64,000 bases of DNA from DASPSM01 sp963800135 (GTDB lineage: Bacteria > Planctomycetota > Planctomycetia > Planctomycetales > Planctomycetaceae): positions 992,001 to 1,056,000 of the forward strand of contig CAWCZR010000004.1 of assembly GCA_963800135.1 (NCBI GenBank). Reading direction: 5' to 3'. Made by a program: the position numbers and the translations under genes. Below, piece by piece: positions 20,772 to 30,500 of this stretch (the stretch's first letter is position 1; each line of letters starts with the position of its first letter). The notes below the pieces were generated by a model that ran no database searches, was not told where the DNA came from, and saw only the letters and a list, made by a program, of their open reading frames with translations.

Positions 20772-21564
20772 GCTCCACCCCCTGGGGAATGATTTCCAGC
20801 CGGGCCGCTAGCCGCGCGAATAGCCGCAATCCGCTGCGCTCGGCCGGCCCGATGCGAAAGTGCAGGTTCTTGGTGAGATAGTTGTATGCCGTCGGCTCAG
20901 TCAAGCCAAGCAGCGGAGCCTCCCGCTTGGCGATCGCCGCCGCCCGTTTCAGGCCCAAATCGCGAGCACGGCCCAAGGCCTCTTCGACGGCCGACAGTTC
21001 GGTCCCCGTGCGGGCCGCCCACACCGCAAACACGAAGGGCAGTCCGCTCCAGCGAAGCCACTCCTCGCCCAGGTCCCACGTGGCGACGAAGTCTCCTGCC
21101 GGCTCGTGCATGGCGCGGTCGCCGATCATCAAGAGCGCGTCGGCCCGCGTGGCGTCGGGCGTTTGCTCGAACGGAAACGGCTCGATCCGCGGCGTCACTC
21201 CGTACCGCTCCCGCAGCATGATCCGCACCAAGGCCGCGCTCGTCCGCGAGCCGACGTCGAGCGCCAGCGTGCGGATCAGTCCGAAGGGGACGCGGCTATA
21301 CAGCTTGACGCTCATCACGGGGCCGTGCGTGGCCACGCAGGCGTCGGAGATGACTTCGTAGTTGGAATGCCGCAGCACTTCGATCGAGGGGACGAGCGCA
21401 ACGTCGAGCCGGCCCGCTTCCAGATCGTCGGCCAGACGGCTCGGATAGTCGAGCGTCAGCTCGGCTTCGGGAAGCAGCTCGGCAAGCCCCTCGATGAGCG
21501 GCTTGGAATTCAGATAGTTGACCGCACCGATCCGTACGGCCCCATCGATCGACGCAGTCATCAT
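20743..21564 (-). CDS. mqnA: Chorismate dehydratase
   Basis: A 273-aa periplasmic-binding-protein-like enzyme without a signal peptide. It dehydrates chorismate to 3-[(1-carboxyvinyl)oxy]benzoate, the first futalosine-pathway step. RIGAVNYLNSKPLIEGL near the N-terminus and YPSRLADDLEAGRLDVALVP are family hallmarks; VMSVKLYSRVP and LDVGSRTSAALVRIML follow as expected. There are ATG codons at 21579, 21564 and 21561; AAGGA just ahead of the latter two makes 21564 or 21561 most likely. It overlaps mqnC downstream by 29 nt. Confidence 0.93.
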
Positions 21565-21831
21565 GACGTCCTTTTCCATCCCGGGAGTGTTCGCCGACCG
21601 CAGCGCGGCAGTTCTCCCATAGAATGCGGAATCTGGTCGTCCCATTCAAGCGATTTGGGCCTCGCGGGGCCGTTTCAGCCCGATCTGCGCACGGGCCGGG
21701 CCGATTGACCCCTCCCCGACCCGTGCGCCACAATGAGCACCGCTGACCGGGGCCAGCCTCAGTGAGAACCGCAACCGGTTGCCCGGTTTAACCGGCCCTC
21801 TCCCTGACTGAGCGACGAAATCCATCGAATT

Positions 21832-23133
21832 ATGACTCCTTTGCGTGTCGCCCTGTTGGGGCTGGGCAATGTCGGCGCCGGCGTTGCGAAACTGTTGCTC
21901 GAGCAGCCGGAACGCCTGGCGTTGCGGGCCGGCCGGCCGATCGAGCTGCGGCACGTCATCGTGCGGGATTTGAAAAAGCCGCGGCCTGTGCCGCTGTCGC
22001 CGGGCCTCGTCAGCGACGACTATCGCCGCGTGGTGAGCGACCGCGAGGTCGACGTGGCCATCGAGCTGATCGGCGGCGTCACGCCGACCTTCGAGATCTT
22101 TCAGGAGTTGCTCGCCTCGGGGAAGGACGTGGTCACGGCCAACAAGGCCCTGTTGTGCGAGCGGGGCGATGCGCTCTTTGCGCAGGCCCGCGGCCTGGGC
22201 CGAACGATCGCTTTCGAAGGGGCCGTCGCCGGCGGCATTCCGATCATCGCCTGCATCAATCAGTCGATGACGGCCAACCAGATCACGGGCATCGAGGCCA
22301 TCCTCAACGGCACGAGCAATTTCATCCTCACCGAAATGCTGGCCCGTGACCGCCCTTATCCTCAGATTCTTAAAGAGGCCCAGCGGCTGGGTTACGCGGA
22401 GGCCGATCCAACGATGGACGTCGACGGCACCGATGCCGCCCAGAAGCTCGGTCTGCTCGTGCAGCTAGCCTTCGGCACCAAGGTGCCGCTGACTGCGTTC
22501 ACGCGCGAAGGCATCGATACACTCGAGCAGGCCGACCTCAAGTACGCGGCCGAGCTGGGTTACATCGTGAAGCTCTTGGCCGTCGCCAAGCTGGTCGACG
22601 GGCAGCTCGAAATGCACGTGCAGCCGACGCTGGTCCATCGCGACCAGCCGCTGGCGCAGTGCGGCGGCGCGTTCAACATGATCGCGCTCGACGGGGACGC
22701 CGTGGGCAAAACGGTGCTCTCAGGCGCGGGAGCGGGGCAAATGCCCGCCGCCTCGGCCGTCGTCGCCGACTTGATCGACATGGCCAGCGGCCGCGCGGCC
22801 CTCACCTTCCCGCGGATCGACGTTTGGAATGCGCGGCCGCCGCTGCCTGTGCAGCGTCCCGAGGACGTGGCCAACCGCTACTACCTGCGGTTCAACGTGC
22901 AGGACCGGCCGCACGTCTTTGCCGACATTGCCGACATCCTCGGTCGCAACGGCATCAGCCTGGCCTCGATCATCCAGCATGAGGCGCCCGAGGACGAATC
23001 GCGCGAGTCGATCGTCCCTCTGGTCGTGATGACGCACCGCACGACCTACGGCCGACTGGTCGCTGCCGATCACGAACTCGACCAGCTCGACTCCCTCCTC
23101 CCGCCGCGAATCCGCATGCCGGTCGCCGACTAG
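21832..23133 (+). CDS. hom: Homoserine dehydrogenase with ACT domain
   Basis: A 433-aa enzyme that reduces aspartate semialdehyde to homoserine in Thr/Met synthesis. The N-terminal NAD(P) site is VALLGLGNVGAGVAKLL. VTANKALLC and the catalytic segment around GTSNFILTEM, then DVDGTDAAQKLGLL, are diagnostic. The C-terminal 90 residues (YYLRFNVQDRPHVFADIADI onward) are an ACT domain, so feedback control by threonine is likely. Length and domain order match the usual bacterial enzyme. It is transcribed divergently from mqnA. Confidence 0.95.
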   Translation: MTPLRVALLGLGNVGAGVAKLLLEQPERLALRAGRPIELRHVIVRDLKKPRPVPLSPGLVSDDYRRVVSDREVDVAIELIGGVTPTFEIFQELLASGKDVVTANKALLCERGDALFAQARGLGRTIAFEGAVAGGIPIIACINQSMTANQITGIEAILNGTSNFILTEMLARDRPYPQILKEAQRLGYAEADPTMDVDGTDAAQKLGLLVQLAFGTKVPLTAFTREGIDTLEQADLKYAAELGYIVKLLAVAKLVDGQLEMHVQPTLVHRDQPLAQCGGAFNMIALDGDAVGKTVLSGAGAGQMPAASAVVADLIDMASGRAALTFPRIDVWNARPPLPVQRPEDVANRYYLRFNVQDRPHVFADIADILGRNGISLASIIQHEAPEDESRESIVPLVVMTHRTTYGRLVAADHELDQLDSLLPPRIRMPVAD

Positions 23134-23564
23134 CGCTGACCGGGGCGGTTAAGTCCTCCCGCTGCCGAGCAGCCAGCTCACGCCTCGAGCCTCGCGAAGG
23201 CTCTTACCGCTAAAAGTTGTGGACTGCCAATTCATCGACGCAACCCTGGGCCGTGGGCGAAGACCACGATACGCCGCTGGTGGTCGTCACCGGCCGTCGC
23301 GAGCTGATCGCCTTTCGCGTCAAGCCGCGAGTCACGGCCCTGGGGAAAGCAAAAGACGCCGAAAAGCTTCGGCCCACGCCGCCCCTAAGGGCCGCGACGA
23401 GCGGTCGTCCTTGACTATTGCGGCGCGGCGTGGTGGGATTTTGCAAGCGTTTCTCGTTCGTGCCAAGGCGCGATGGCCACGAGAGCCGTTTCGAGCACTG
23501 AGCACAACTTGCCCTCACCGCACAACTTACCCCTTACCGAACAACGGACCAGAAGGAAATTCGC
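23134..23564. other. Intergenic region, no gene seen
   Basis: 431 bp between hom and the thioredoxin-like gene. Short open frames lack start signals or recognisable content. It should carry the promoter of the downstream gene (AGAAGGAAATTCGC is its Shine-Dalgarno region). Confidence 0.5.
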
Positions 23565-24899
23565 ATGAAGTTGGCACCCTTCGCGATCAGCGGATGCCTG
23601 TTGTTGATCTTCGCGCACAGCGCCGCCTCGGCCGCCGATCCCCCCAAGGCGGACGACGCGATTCGTAAGATGTGCGATTTCTACAAGCAGCAAAAATCAT
23701 TCTCGGTGAAGGGGCAAACGAAGTTAGACATTCACGGGGCCGGGATCAACAACACCGCGAAATCGACATTCACCTCGATTTTCGAGCGGCCGAACAAGAT
23801 TGCGTTCAAGAGCGAAGATCGAGCCGGACTGACGGTCGTTTGTAATGGAGACGACCTCTACGTTGCCGTGGCCGCCCTCAAGAAGTACATGCAGACCGAC
23901 GCCCCCGATTCGCTCACGGAACTGGCCGAGAATCCACTGATGGGCGTGGGCGTGCCTGGCACCAGCAATTTCGCGATCGACCTCGCGACGAACGATCCCG
24001 CCAAGCTGATCCTCAACGGCGTCACTGCCTCGAAGGATCTCGGAGTGGCAAAACTCAACGGCCAACCCGCCCGGCACCTGTCGTTCACTCGCGGCAAGAT
24101 TGAGGGAGAGGCTTGGATCGCTGAAGGCCCGCAGCCCCTCTTGCTGCAGGTCGACTATGATCTCTCCAAAATGGTGCGGCTGGGCACCAAAGAGGTCAAA
24201 ATCGCTGTGACCCAGACGTTTGGCGACTGGAAGTTCGGGTTCAAGCCGTCGCCCAAGGATTTCACCTTCACGCCGCCCAAGAACGCCAAGGAGGTGCACA
24301 ATCTCCTCCGCCGCGGCGACGAACAGGAAGAGCCATCGCCCCTTTTGGGCAAAGCGGCCCCCAAGGTGGACCTCGAGCGGCTGGACGGCAAGCGGGTGAA
24401 GCTGGCCGACAACGCGGGCAAGGACGTCGTCATGCTCGATATGTGGGCCACCTGGTGCGGACCGTGCCGCGCCGAGCTGCCGCACCTGATCAACGTCGCC
24501 AAGGAGTACAAAGGCAAGGGCGTGGCCTTCTATGCGATCGATCTCCGCGAGAAGAAAGACAAGATCAACGAGTTCTTGAAGAAAGAAAAGTTCGACATGA
24601 CGATCGGACTCGATTCCGATGGCAAGCTGGCCGAAGCCTGCGGGGTCGAGGGCATCCCTATGCTGATGCTGATCGACAAGAAGGGCGTCGTCCAGGTCGT
24701 GCACATCGGCTACAACGACAAAGATTTTGAGAAGGAGCTCCATAAGGAGCTCGACAGCCTCCTGGCCGGCAAGGACCTGGCAAGCGCCACCATCTCCGAA
24801 TTCGCAGCGAAGAAGAAGGCGGCGGAAGAAGCCCGCGCGAAGCGGAAAAAGGAGCACGAGAAAGCGAAGAAAGCGGCCTCCGAGCAGACGGCGCGCTAA
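23565..24899 (+). CDS. Secreted LolA/DUF2092-like + TlpA thioredoxin protein
   Basis: A 444-aa exported protein. A Sec signal peptide (MKLAPFAISGCLLLIFAHSA, cleavage near ASA-AD) precedes a beta-rich domain (about 30-245) resembling DUF2092/LolA-type lipoprotein-carrier folds. A TlpA/AhpC-like thioredoxin domain follows with WATWCGPC at about residues 293-300 and the cis-proline in GVEGIPMLML. The tail is a Lys/Ala/Glu-rich helix (AKKKAAEEARAKRKKEHEKA). It probably reduces disulfides or moves a ligand in the periplasm. The combination is frequent in planctomycetes. AGAAGGAA lies before ATG 23565. Confidence 0.85.
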   Translation: MKLAPFAISGCLLLIFAHSAASAADPPKADDAIRKMCDFYKQQKSFSVKGQTKLDIHGAGINNTAKSTFTSIFERPNKIAFKSEDRAGLTVVCNGDDLYVAVAALKKYMQTDAPDSLTELAENPLMGVGVPGTSNFAIDLATNDPAKLILNGVTASKDLGVAKLNGQPARHLSFTRGKIEGEAWIAEGPQPLLLQVDYDLSKMVRLGTKEVKIAVTQTFGDWKFGFKPSPKDFTFTPPKNAKEVHNLLRRGDEQEEPSPLLGKAAPKVDLERLDGKRVKLADNAGKDVVMLDMWATWCGPCRAELPHLINVAKEYKGKGVAFYAIDLREKKDKINEFLKKEKFDMTIGLDSDGKLAEACGVEGIPMLMLIDKKGVVQVVHIGYNDKDFEKELHKELDSLLAGKDLASATISEFAAKKKAAEEARAKRKKEHEKAKKAASEQTAR

Positions 24900-25174
24900 C
24901 GACGCGGCTTCCGGCGTCACACGTCCGAGATCACACGACCGGCCCAGTTCGCCTCACCGCGGATTGGGTCGGTCGCTTTGCGCGCGGTCCGACTGCTCGC
25001 ACAAGTCGGCACTCGCCGCCGTCGCCGATTAGGAAGAATTTCGCCCGCGGAGAATTTGTCCCGGGTGAATTCATAGCCGGCGTCTCCATAGCGGCTTGAC
25101 CCCGCTCAGCCGACTGCCCACAGTGGAGAACCCGCTCAAAAGTTCCGCCGCCCCAGCCGCCGTCGAGGGTTCGC

Positions 25175-26507
25175 TTGAGCCAGGATTCGTCCGCTCTACC
25201 GCCTCTGTCGAGTCGTCCGAGCCCCACCTACAAGTGGTGGGTCGTGGCGATGCTCTGGTTCATCTGCTTCTTCAACTACGCCGACCGCATGGCGATCAAC
25301 GCGGTCGCCAAGGTGCTGCAACAGGATTACCACTTCACCGACGAGGATCTGGGCTGGATCATTTCGGCGTTCATGTTTGTCTACGCCCTGAGCGCCGCCC
25401 TTTGCCGGGCAGGTGGGCGATCGCTATCGCCGCAAATCGCTGATCTTGGGCGGCCTGGCGGTTTGGAGCGTGGTGACGGGGGCAACCGGCTTTTGTCGCC
25501 GCTGGATCGAGTTTGTCATCGTGCGGGCGACCGAGGGTCTGGGCGAAACGTTCTACTTCCCCGCGACGATGTCGCTCATCAGCGATTACCACTCGTTGCG
25601 AACTCGTTCGCGGGCGATGGGCTTGCATCAGACGAGCGTCTACGCGGGGACGATCGGCGGCACGGCGCTCGCCGGATACTTGGCGAGTCAGTATGGCTGG
25701 CAGGCGCCGTTCAAGCTGTTTGGAATTGGCGGCATCGTGTTGGCGATCGTGCTGGCAATCTTCTTGCGGGAACCGGCCCGCAACGAAGCGGAGCGGATCG
25801 AGGCCCAAACGCTCGACCACGTGCCCAATCCGCCGGCCATTCCCCTGATGCAATTCCTGCGAGAGCTCGTCGAGACGCCGAGTGCAATGATCCTGATCGT
25901 CGCCTTCTTCGGAGCCAATTCGGTCGCCTTCGTCTTTTTGAGCTGGATGCCGAAATATCTGGGCGATCAGTTCCACATGGACCTGGGGATGGCGGGATTC
26001 AGCGCCACCTTTTACTTGCGAATCGCCAGCATCGTCGGATCGATTTTCGGAGGATGGCTGGCCGACCGTTGGCGGATGTATCTGCCGGGCGGCCGGATCT
26101 TGAGCCAGGCCTTGGGCGCGCTCTTGGGCATTCCCCTGATTTATTTGTGCGGCAGGCAGGTCGAAGCGACGCCGCTGCTCGTCTATCTGACTCTCTTCGG
26201 GCTGGCCGAGGGAATCTACGACGCGAATATTTGGGCCTCGATGTACGATGTGATTCATCCGTCGCGACGGGGCACCATGCTCGGCCTGGCGAACATGATC
26301 GGCTGGCTGGGCGCGGGCCTGGCGACGGTGGGCACGGGAATGGCGATGACCCGTTTGCACATGGGGTATGGCCAGGTGCTCTCGGTGACCGCGGTCATTT
26401 ACGCCACGGTCGCGGTGCTCTTGATCATCGCCGGCGTGGTATTCGCCCCGCGCGATATCCGCCGCGCCCAGGCAGACACCGTGCTCGCGGATGGTGTCGC
26501 CTCGTAA
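25175..26507 (+). CDS. MFS transporter (frameshift near 25398)
   Basis: About 443 aa and 12 predicted membrane helices once repaired. The N-part (TTG 25175, MSQDSSALPPLSS) holds helix 1 (WWVVAMLWFICFFNYADRMA) and helix 2; after FVYALSA the frame changes. The restored motif FAGQVGDRYRRKSLI is the conserved MFS loop 2-3 signature G-x3-D-R-x-G/R-R-[KR]. One extra base in GCGCCGCCC near 25398 accounts for the break. The NYADR motif in helix 1 and overall pattern fit the sugar-acid/phosphate:anion symporter (ACS) branch (GudP/ExuT-like), but the substrate is not evident. No clear operon partner. Confidence 0.82.
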
Positions 26508-26640
26508 TCGAAGCGTACGGGTGGTGGGGGCGCTCTGCTCGGCGGAAGCCTCTGTCCGTCGCGCGTTTTCGTGACCGCCACCGCTGTTGCCGATGTCCCC
26601 GGGGCTTCCCGCTTCGCGGAGCGCCCGGCCACCCGACCGG

Positions 26641-28565
26641 TTATTCGGCGACTTTGTTCGCTACTGCCGGGCGGTAGTAGTCTCCCGCCAGCCAGCGGAC
26701 GACCAAGTCCGATTCGCGTTTGCTCAACCGCGTTTGGAAGGCCGGCATGTGATTGTGCTCGCCGTAATTCTCCGGGCGGCCCGGGTCGGCGACGAATCGC
26801 TTGAGCCAGTCGACGCTGCCGTAACCGGCTAGCGCCGGGGCCGAGCTGTCCTTGGCGCCCCCTTCTTGCCGCCGGCAGGCGGCGCGAGCAAGTGGCAATC
26901 GCTGCAGGCGGACGACGGCTTGCCCTTGGCCAGCGCGCCCGACTCGAAGATTTTGCGACCCGGCTCAACCAGCGCCTTCTGTTCGGCCGTCTGTGGCAAG
27001 CGACCCGATTGCGACGCGATGAATTCGACCAATGCATCCAAGCTCTGTTTGTTGGCCGGATCGTTCAAGGCGGCCTTATTCGTTTCGGACCAGTCGGCCA
27101 TTTCGCCATTGTCGAGCAGGTCTTCGCCCACTTTTTTGTCGGCCGCGTTCCTCAGCGGCTGGAAATGATGCTTGAAATCGACGAGCACCGCGCGGACCCA
27201 GTCGCGCGAGCCGAAGTCGCCCAAGTCTGCTGCGGTGGCCGGCGCTTCGACGCGAGTGTCTCCGCCGGCGGTTTCGCCGGCAGGCGCAGCCGCGGCTCCG
27301 TTTGCGGTGGGCGCGGCCGCCACCGTGACCTTGCGGCCCGTGCCGTCGGTGCCGTTGTAGCGGTGACAGCTCGCGCAGTTGGCCGCGAAGATTTTGGGGC
27401 CCTGCGAGAGGGGATCGTCGCGCAACAGCGTCACCGCGCCGGCGACGGGGATCATATCGGGACGGCGGGCCAGCTCGATGGCCCGTTCGCCCGATCGATC
27501 GGCCTCGTGAACGGCCAACTGGAAGTCGGCGTTGTGTCGATCCTCGTAGGCGGCCAGCCCCGTCAGCCCGACGATGCCCGCCATCAGCGCGAACAAAAAG
27601 CAAATGTTGAAGGCGTGCCCAGCCCGCCAGCGGCCAATTAGCGGCATCAGGACGAAAATGATCAGTATGGCCGTCGGCACGTAGATCGCGCCAAACGCCA
27701 GCCCGTAGTGCTCGACCGATTGAAACTTGAGAAAGCGGAAGAGGAACAAGAAGTACCACTCGGGCCGAGCGGCGGAATACGGCTCCGAGGGATCGGCCGG
27801 CGCGCTCAACTCGGCTCCCTTGAAGACAACGCACAAGATGACGACTGCCAGCACTCCCAGGCAGGCGACCGCGTCGCGGAGCACCTGGTCCGGCCAAAAG
27901 GTTGTCTCCAGTCGATCTCTCCAACGCACCGTGAGCCCGTGCCGCCGAAACATGTAGACATGCAGCACCAAAAACAGAACGAGCGCCGCAGGCAGAAAAC
28001 CGGCGTGCATCGCGAAAAATCGCGTCAGCGTGTGATGGCCGTAGCGAGAGCCGCCTTGCACGAGCTGCTGCAAGAGCGGACCAACGACCGGCGCAGAGCC
28101 CATGATCTCCGTCGACACTTGTGTGGCGTAATAGCCCTTCTGGTCCCAAGGGAGCAGATAGCCGGTGAGCGCCAGGCCGAAGACGATCTGCATCAGGATC
28201 AGCCCGAGCCAGAAGTTGATCTCGCGTGGCGCGCGGTAAGCCCCGTCGACGATCACCTGAATCAGGTGCAGGGCCATCAGCACGACCATCGCCTGGGCCG
28301 AGTAATGATGGATGCCGCGCACCAGCCAACCGTAGGACATTACGTCCTGGATGAAGTAGACGCTTTCCCAGGCCGTTTGGGCGCTTGGGCTATAGGCCGT
28401 CCACAGAAATAGGCCGGTGATCACCTGCACGGTGAACGTGAAGACCAGCGTGCTACCCCACACGTAGCGCCAGCGCGCTCCGCCGGGAATCGGCTCCAGC
28501 AGGACCTCGCGCATCAGGTGTCGATAGCCGGTGCGGCTGTCGAACCAATCACTCAGGCTCGTCAT
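26641..28565 (-). CDS. Cytochrome b fused to c-type haem domains (quinol oxidase complex; frameshift near 26860)
   Basis: About 641 aa. The first 370 residues are cytochrome b: haem ligands lie in HHYSAQAMVVLMALH and in HHTLTRFFAMH/LHVYMF, LLPWDQ and the Qo-site PEWYFLFLF are present. A C-terminal soluble region carries CASCH (about residue 397) and CSDCH (about residue 554), two covalent haem c sites. After the second site the frame breaks at a run of five G; one added G restores a tail with HNHMPAF (methionine ligand) ending at 26641. It takes electrons from menaquinol with the Rieske protein encoded 13 bp upstream. A fused cytochrome b-c subunit replaces separate cytochrome c1. Confidence 0.88.
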
Positions 28566-28578
28566 GCGGTTGCCGTTC

Positions 28579-29226
28579 TCAAGCCGAGACCACGATCTTG
28601 TCGGGAGTGCCCGCTTTGAAGACCTGGTAGCGGACCCAGACCTCGCTGTTGTTCTTGAGCTTCACTTCGAGCGCGTCGAGGCCGCGCGGCGGAATCTCGT
28701 TCTTGCGGTGCCCGTCGAGGTCGAAGCCACTCATGTGGCAGGGACACAAATAATCGCTCTGCGCCGGGCGGTAATCGACGGCACAGCCCAGGTGCGGGCA
28801 ACGGACGTTGAACGCCGTCACCGTGCCGTCCGGCAGCTTGCGGAGAAACACGCGGCCGACTGGCTGGTTGGCGAACTTGTTCCAGGCGTCGACCGTGTCG
28901 TCATAGACGGTGAAAATCTGCGGCCGGCCGTCGGCGGGAATGGCCGCCAGGGACGAAACCGGCAGAAAGCCGTCGGTATCACGACGCCCGTCGCCGCCGC
29001 CCGACGCGCCCCGCTTGCGCAAGAGTGGATCGAGGAAGAAGGTCACGCCCGCGGCGGCCGGCACGACCAACAGCGCTCCGCCCGTCAGCACGGCCAAGAC
29101 CTTCGTCAAAAAGTTGCGTCGCGGGCCGCCGGCCGATGGCGCTTCGGCAAGCGTCCGTGACGCGTCGGCGGAGGTCGATCCGGATTTTCGCGCGGCGGCC
29201 GATTTATCGGCAGAGTCCGAAGGCAT
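28579..29226 (-). CDS. Rieske [2Fe-2S] iron-sulfur subunit of the bc complex
   Basis: A 215-aa membrane-anchored Rieske protein. The N-terminus has a cytoplasmic Ala/Ser-rich stretch with PRRNF, then one helix (VLAVLTGGALLVVPAAAGV), a possible Tat-type anchor. Cluster motifs are CPHLGC (Cys143, His145, disulfide Cys148) and CPCHMSGFD (Cys161, Cys163, His164). The second box has M in place of the usual G after CPCH, which could shift the cluster potential. It is directly upstream of the cytochrome b-c gene (13-bp gap), forming the quinol:cytochrome c reductase operon. Start ATG 29226. Confidence 0.9.
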   Translation of the reverse strand: MPSDSADKSAAARKSGSTSADASRTLAEAPSAGGPRRNFLTKVLAVLTGGALLVVPAAAGVTFFLDPLLRKRGASGGGDGRRDTDGFLPVSSLAAIPADGRPQIFTVYDDTVDAWNKFANQPVGRVFLRKLPDGTVTAFNVRCPHLGCAVDYRPAQSDYLCPCHMSGFDLDGHRKNEIPPRGLDALEVKLKNNSEVWVRYQVFKAGTPDKIVVSA

Positions 29227-29414
29227 GATCAGTCGTCCGAGTGTGGGAATCGCTCGTCAGCAGTCGCGAGTTCGTGAATATCGGTGGGTAACAGTCGCTG
29301 GCAGGCTTGTCGCAGTGTCAGTTTTATTGGGGCAGAGTCAGTTTATTGAATCGGGGCGCGGAGTCGTCAAGGAGGGAGCGAAGCGGTCTCGGACACCGGA
29401 TCGCCGGCCGCCGG

Positions 29415-30425
29415 TCATGCAGGGGCGGGCGGAGCAGCGGGCGCAGCCAGTGCCTCGCGGGTAGCGGTCAGCACCTGCTTGAGCGCGTCGGTCAGCCGGC
29501 CGTTCAGGGTTGCGCCGGAGGCCTGCTTGTGTCCGCCGCCGCCGAATTGCTCGGCCAACGTGGCGACGTCGACGCCCGCTCGGCTGCGGAAACTGAATTT
29601 GACCGTCTTGTTCATCTGCTCGACCGCGATAAACGCACACTGGGTGCCGCCGATTTTCAGGCACTCGTTGACAAGGTCCTCGGTATCGACGGGGCGGGCG
29701 CCGCAGCGGTCGAAGTCGGCCAGTTCCACCCAGGTGTACGCCAGCTTTCCCTCGCTCTCGAGCGCCACCCGGCTGAGCACGCAGCCGGCGAGCCGAATGC
29801 GGCCGACCGAAAACTGCTCGTAAAGCTGCCGATAAAGCAAGTCGGGCCGCGCGCCGAGGTCAATCAGCCGCGCGGCCACGCGATACGTCGACTCGCGGAC
29901 CGACGAGAAGCGGAACCAGCCGGTGTCGGTGGCCACGGCGCAGAACAGCGGCGTCGCCACATCGGGCGGAATGGCCAGGTCGAGCGTGTCGGCCATCTCC
30001 AGAATCAGCACGCCCGTCGCCTCGGCCTGCGTGTCCTTGAATTCCAGCGCGCCCAGGTCGTCGCTGCTGGCGTGATGATCGATTACCACCCGGCGGGCCG
30101 TGCCGCGGCGCATCATCTGGCCGACGTCCTGCAGTTGGCTCCAAGAGCTAGTGTCGACGACGATGTGAACGTCGGTCTCCAGCAGGGCTTCGGGCTTAAT
30201 GTCTTCGCCGATCTTGAGCACCTTGTGCTCGGGATCGAGGAACGACAGCGTGGCGGGGATTGCCGACGGATTGACGATGCGGACCTCTTTGCCCAGCGTC
30301 CGCAAGATCGCAGCCAGCCCCAGCTCGGAACCGATGGCGTCCGCGTCGGGCCGCACGTGGCTGGACAAAATAAACCGCTGGTTCGACATCAACACGTCGC
30401 GCAGCGGCTCCCAGGGAATCACCAT
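29415..30425 (-). CDS. DHH-family phosphoesterase, NrnA-like
   Basis: A 336-aa manganese phosphoesterase. HVRPDADAIGSELG is the first DHH-family motif, VIDHHASSDD holds the DHH triad, TDTGWFRFSS the fourth motif. The C-terminal DHHA1 domain ends in FGGGGHKQASGATL, which binds substrate. The set matches bacterial NrnA, which degrades nano-RNA and dephosphorylates 3'-phosphoadenosine 5'-phosphate. Start ATG 30425 (MVIPWEPLRDVL). The gene is upstream of the Rieske operon on the same strand, 188 bp away, without an obvious functional tie. Confidence 0.88.
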   Translation of the reverse strand: MVIPWEPLRDVLMSNQRFILSSHVRPDADAIGSELGLAAILRTLGKEVRIVNPSAIPATLSFLDPEHKVLKIGEDIKPEALLETDVHIVVDTSSWSQLQDVGQMMRRGTARRVVIDHHASSDDLGALEFKDTQAEATGVLILEMADTLDLAIPPDVATPLFCAVATDTGWFRFSSVRESTYRVAARLIDLGARPDLLYRQLYEQFSVGRIRLAGCVLSRVALESEGKLAYTWVELADFDRCGARPVDTEDLVNECLKIGGTQCAFIAVEQMNKTVKFSFRSRAGVDVATLAEQFGGGGHKQASGATLNGRLTDALKQVLTATREALAAPAAPPAPA

Positions 30426-30500
30426 GGCCGCATTGTAAAAGGTCGCTGCCGATCTCGCGACTGGCCCAGACCATCATGCGCCGACCCAAGACTCGCCGTG

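Noticed and set aside
25175..26677. A 500-aa reading of the transporter in one frame
   Set aside because: After 25398 the translation becomes Arg/Gly-rich nonsense, while the alternate frame has clear membrane helices.
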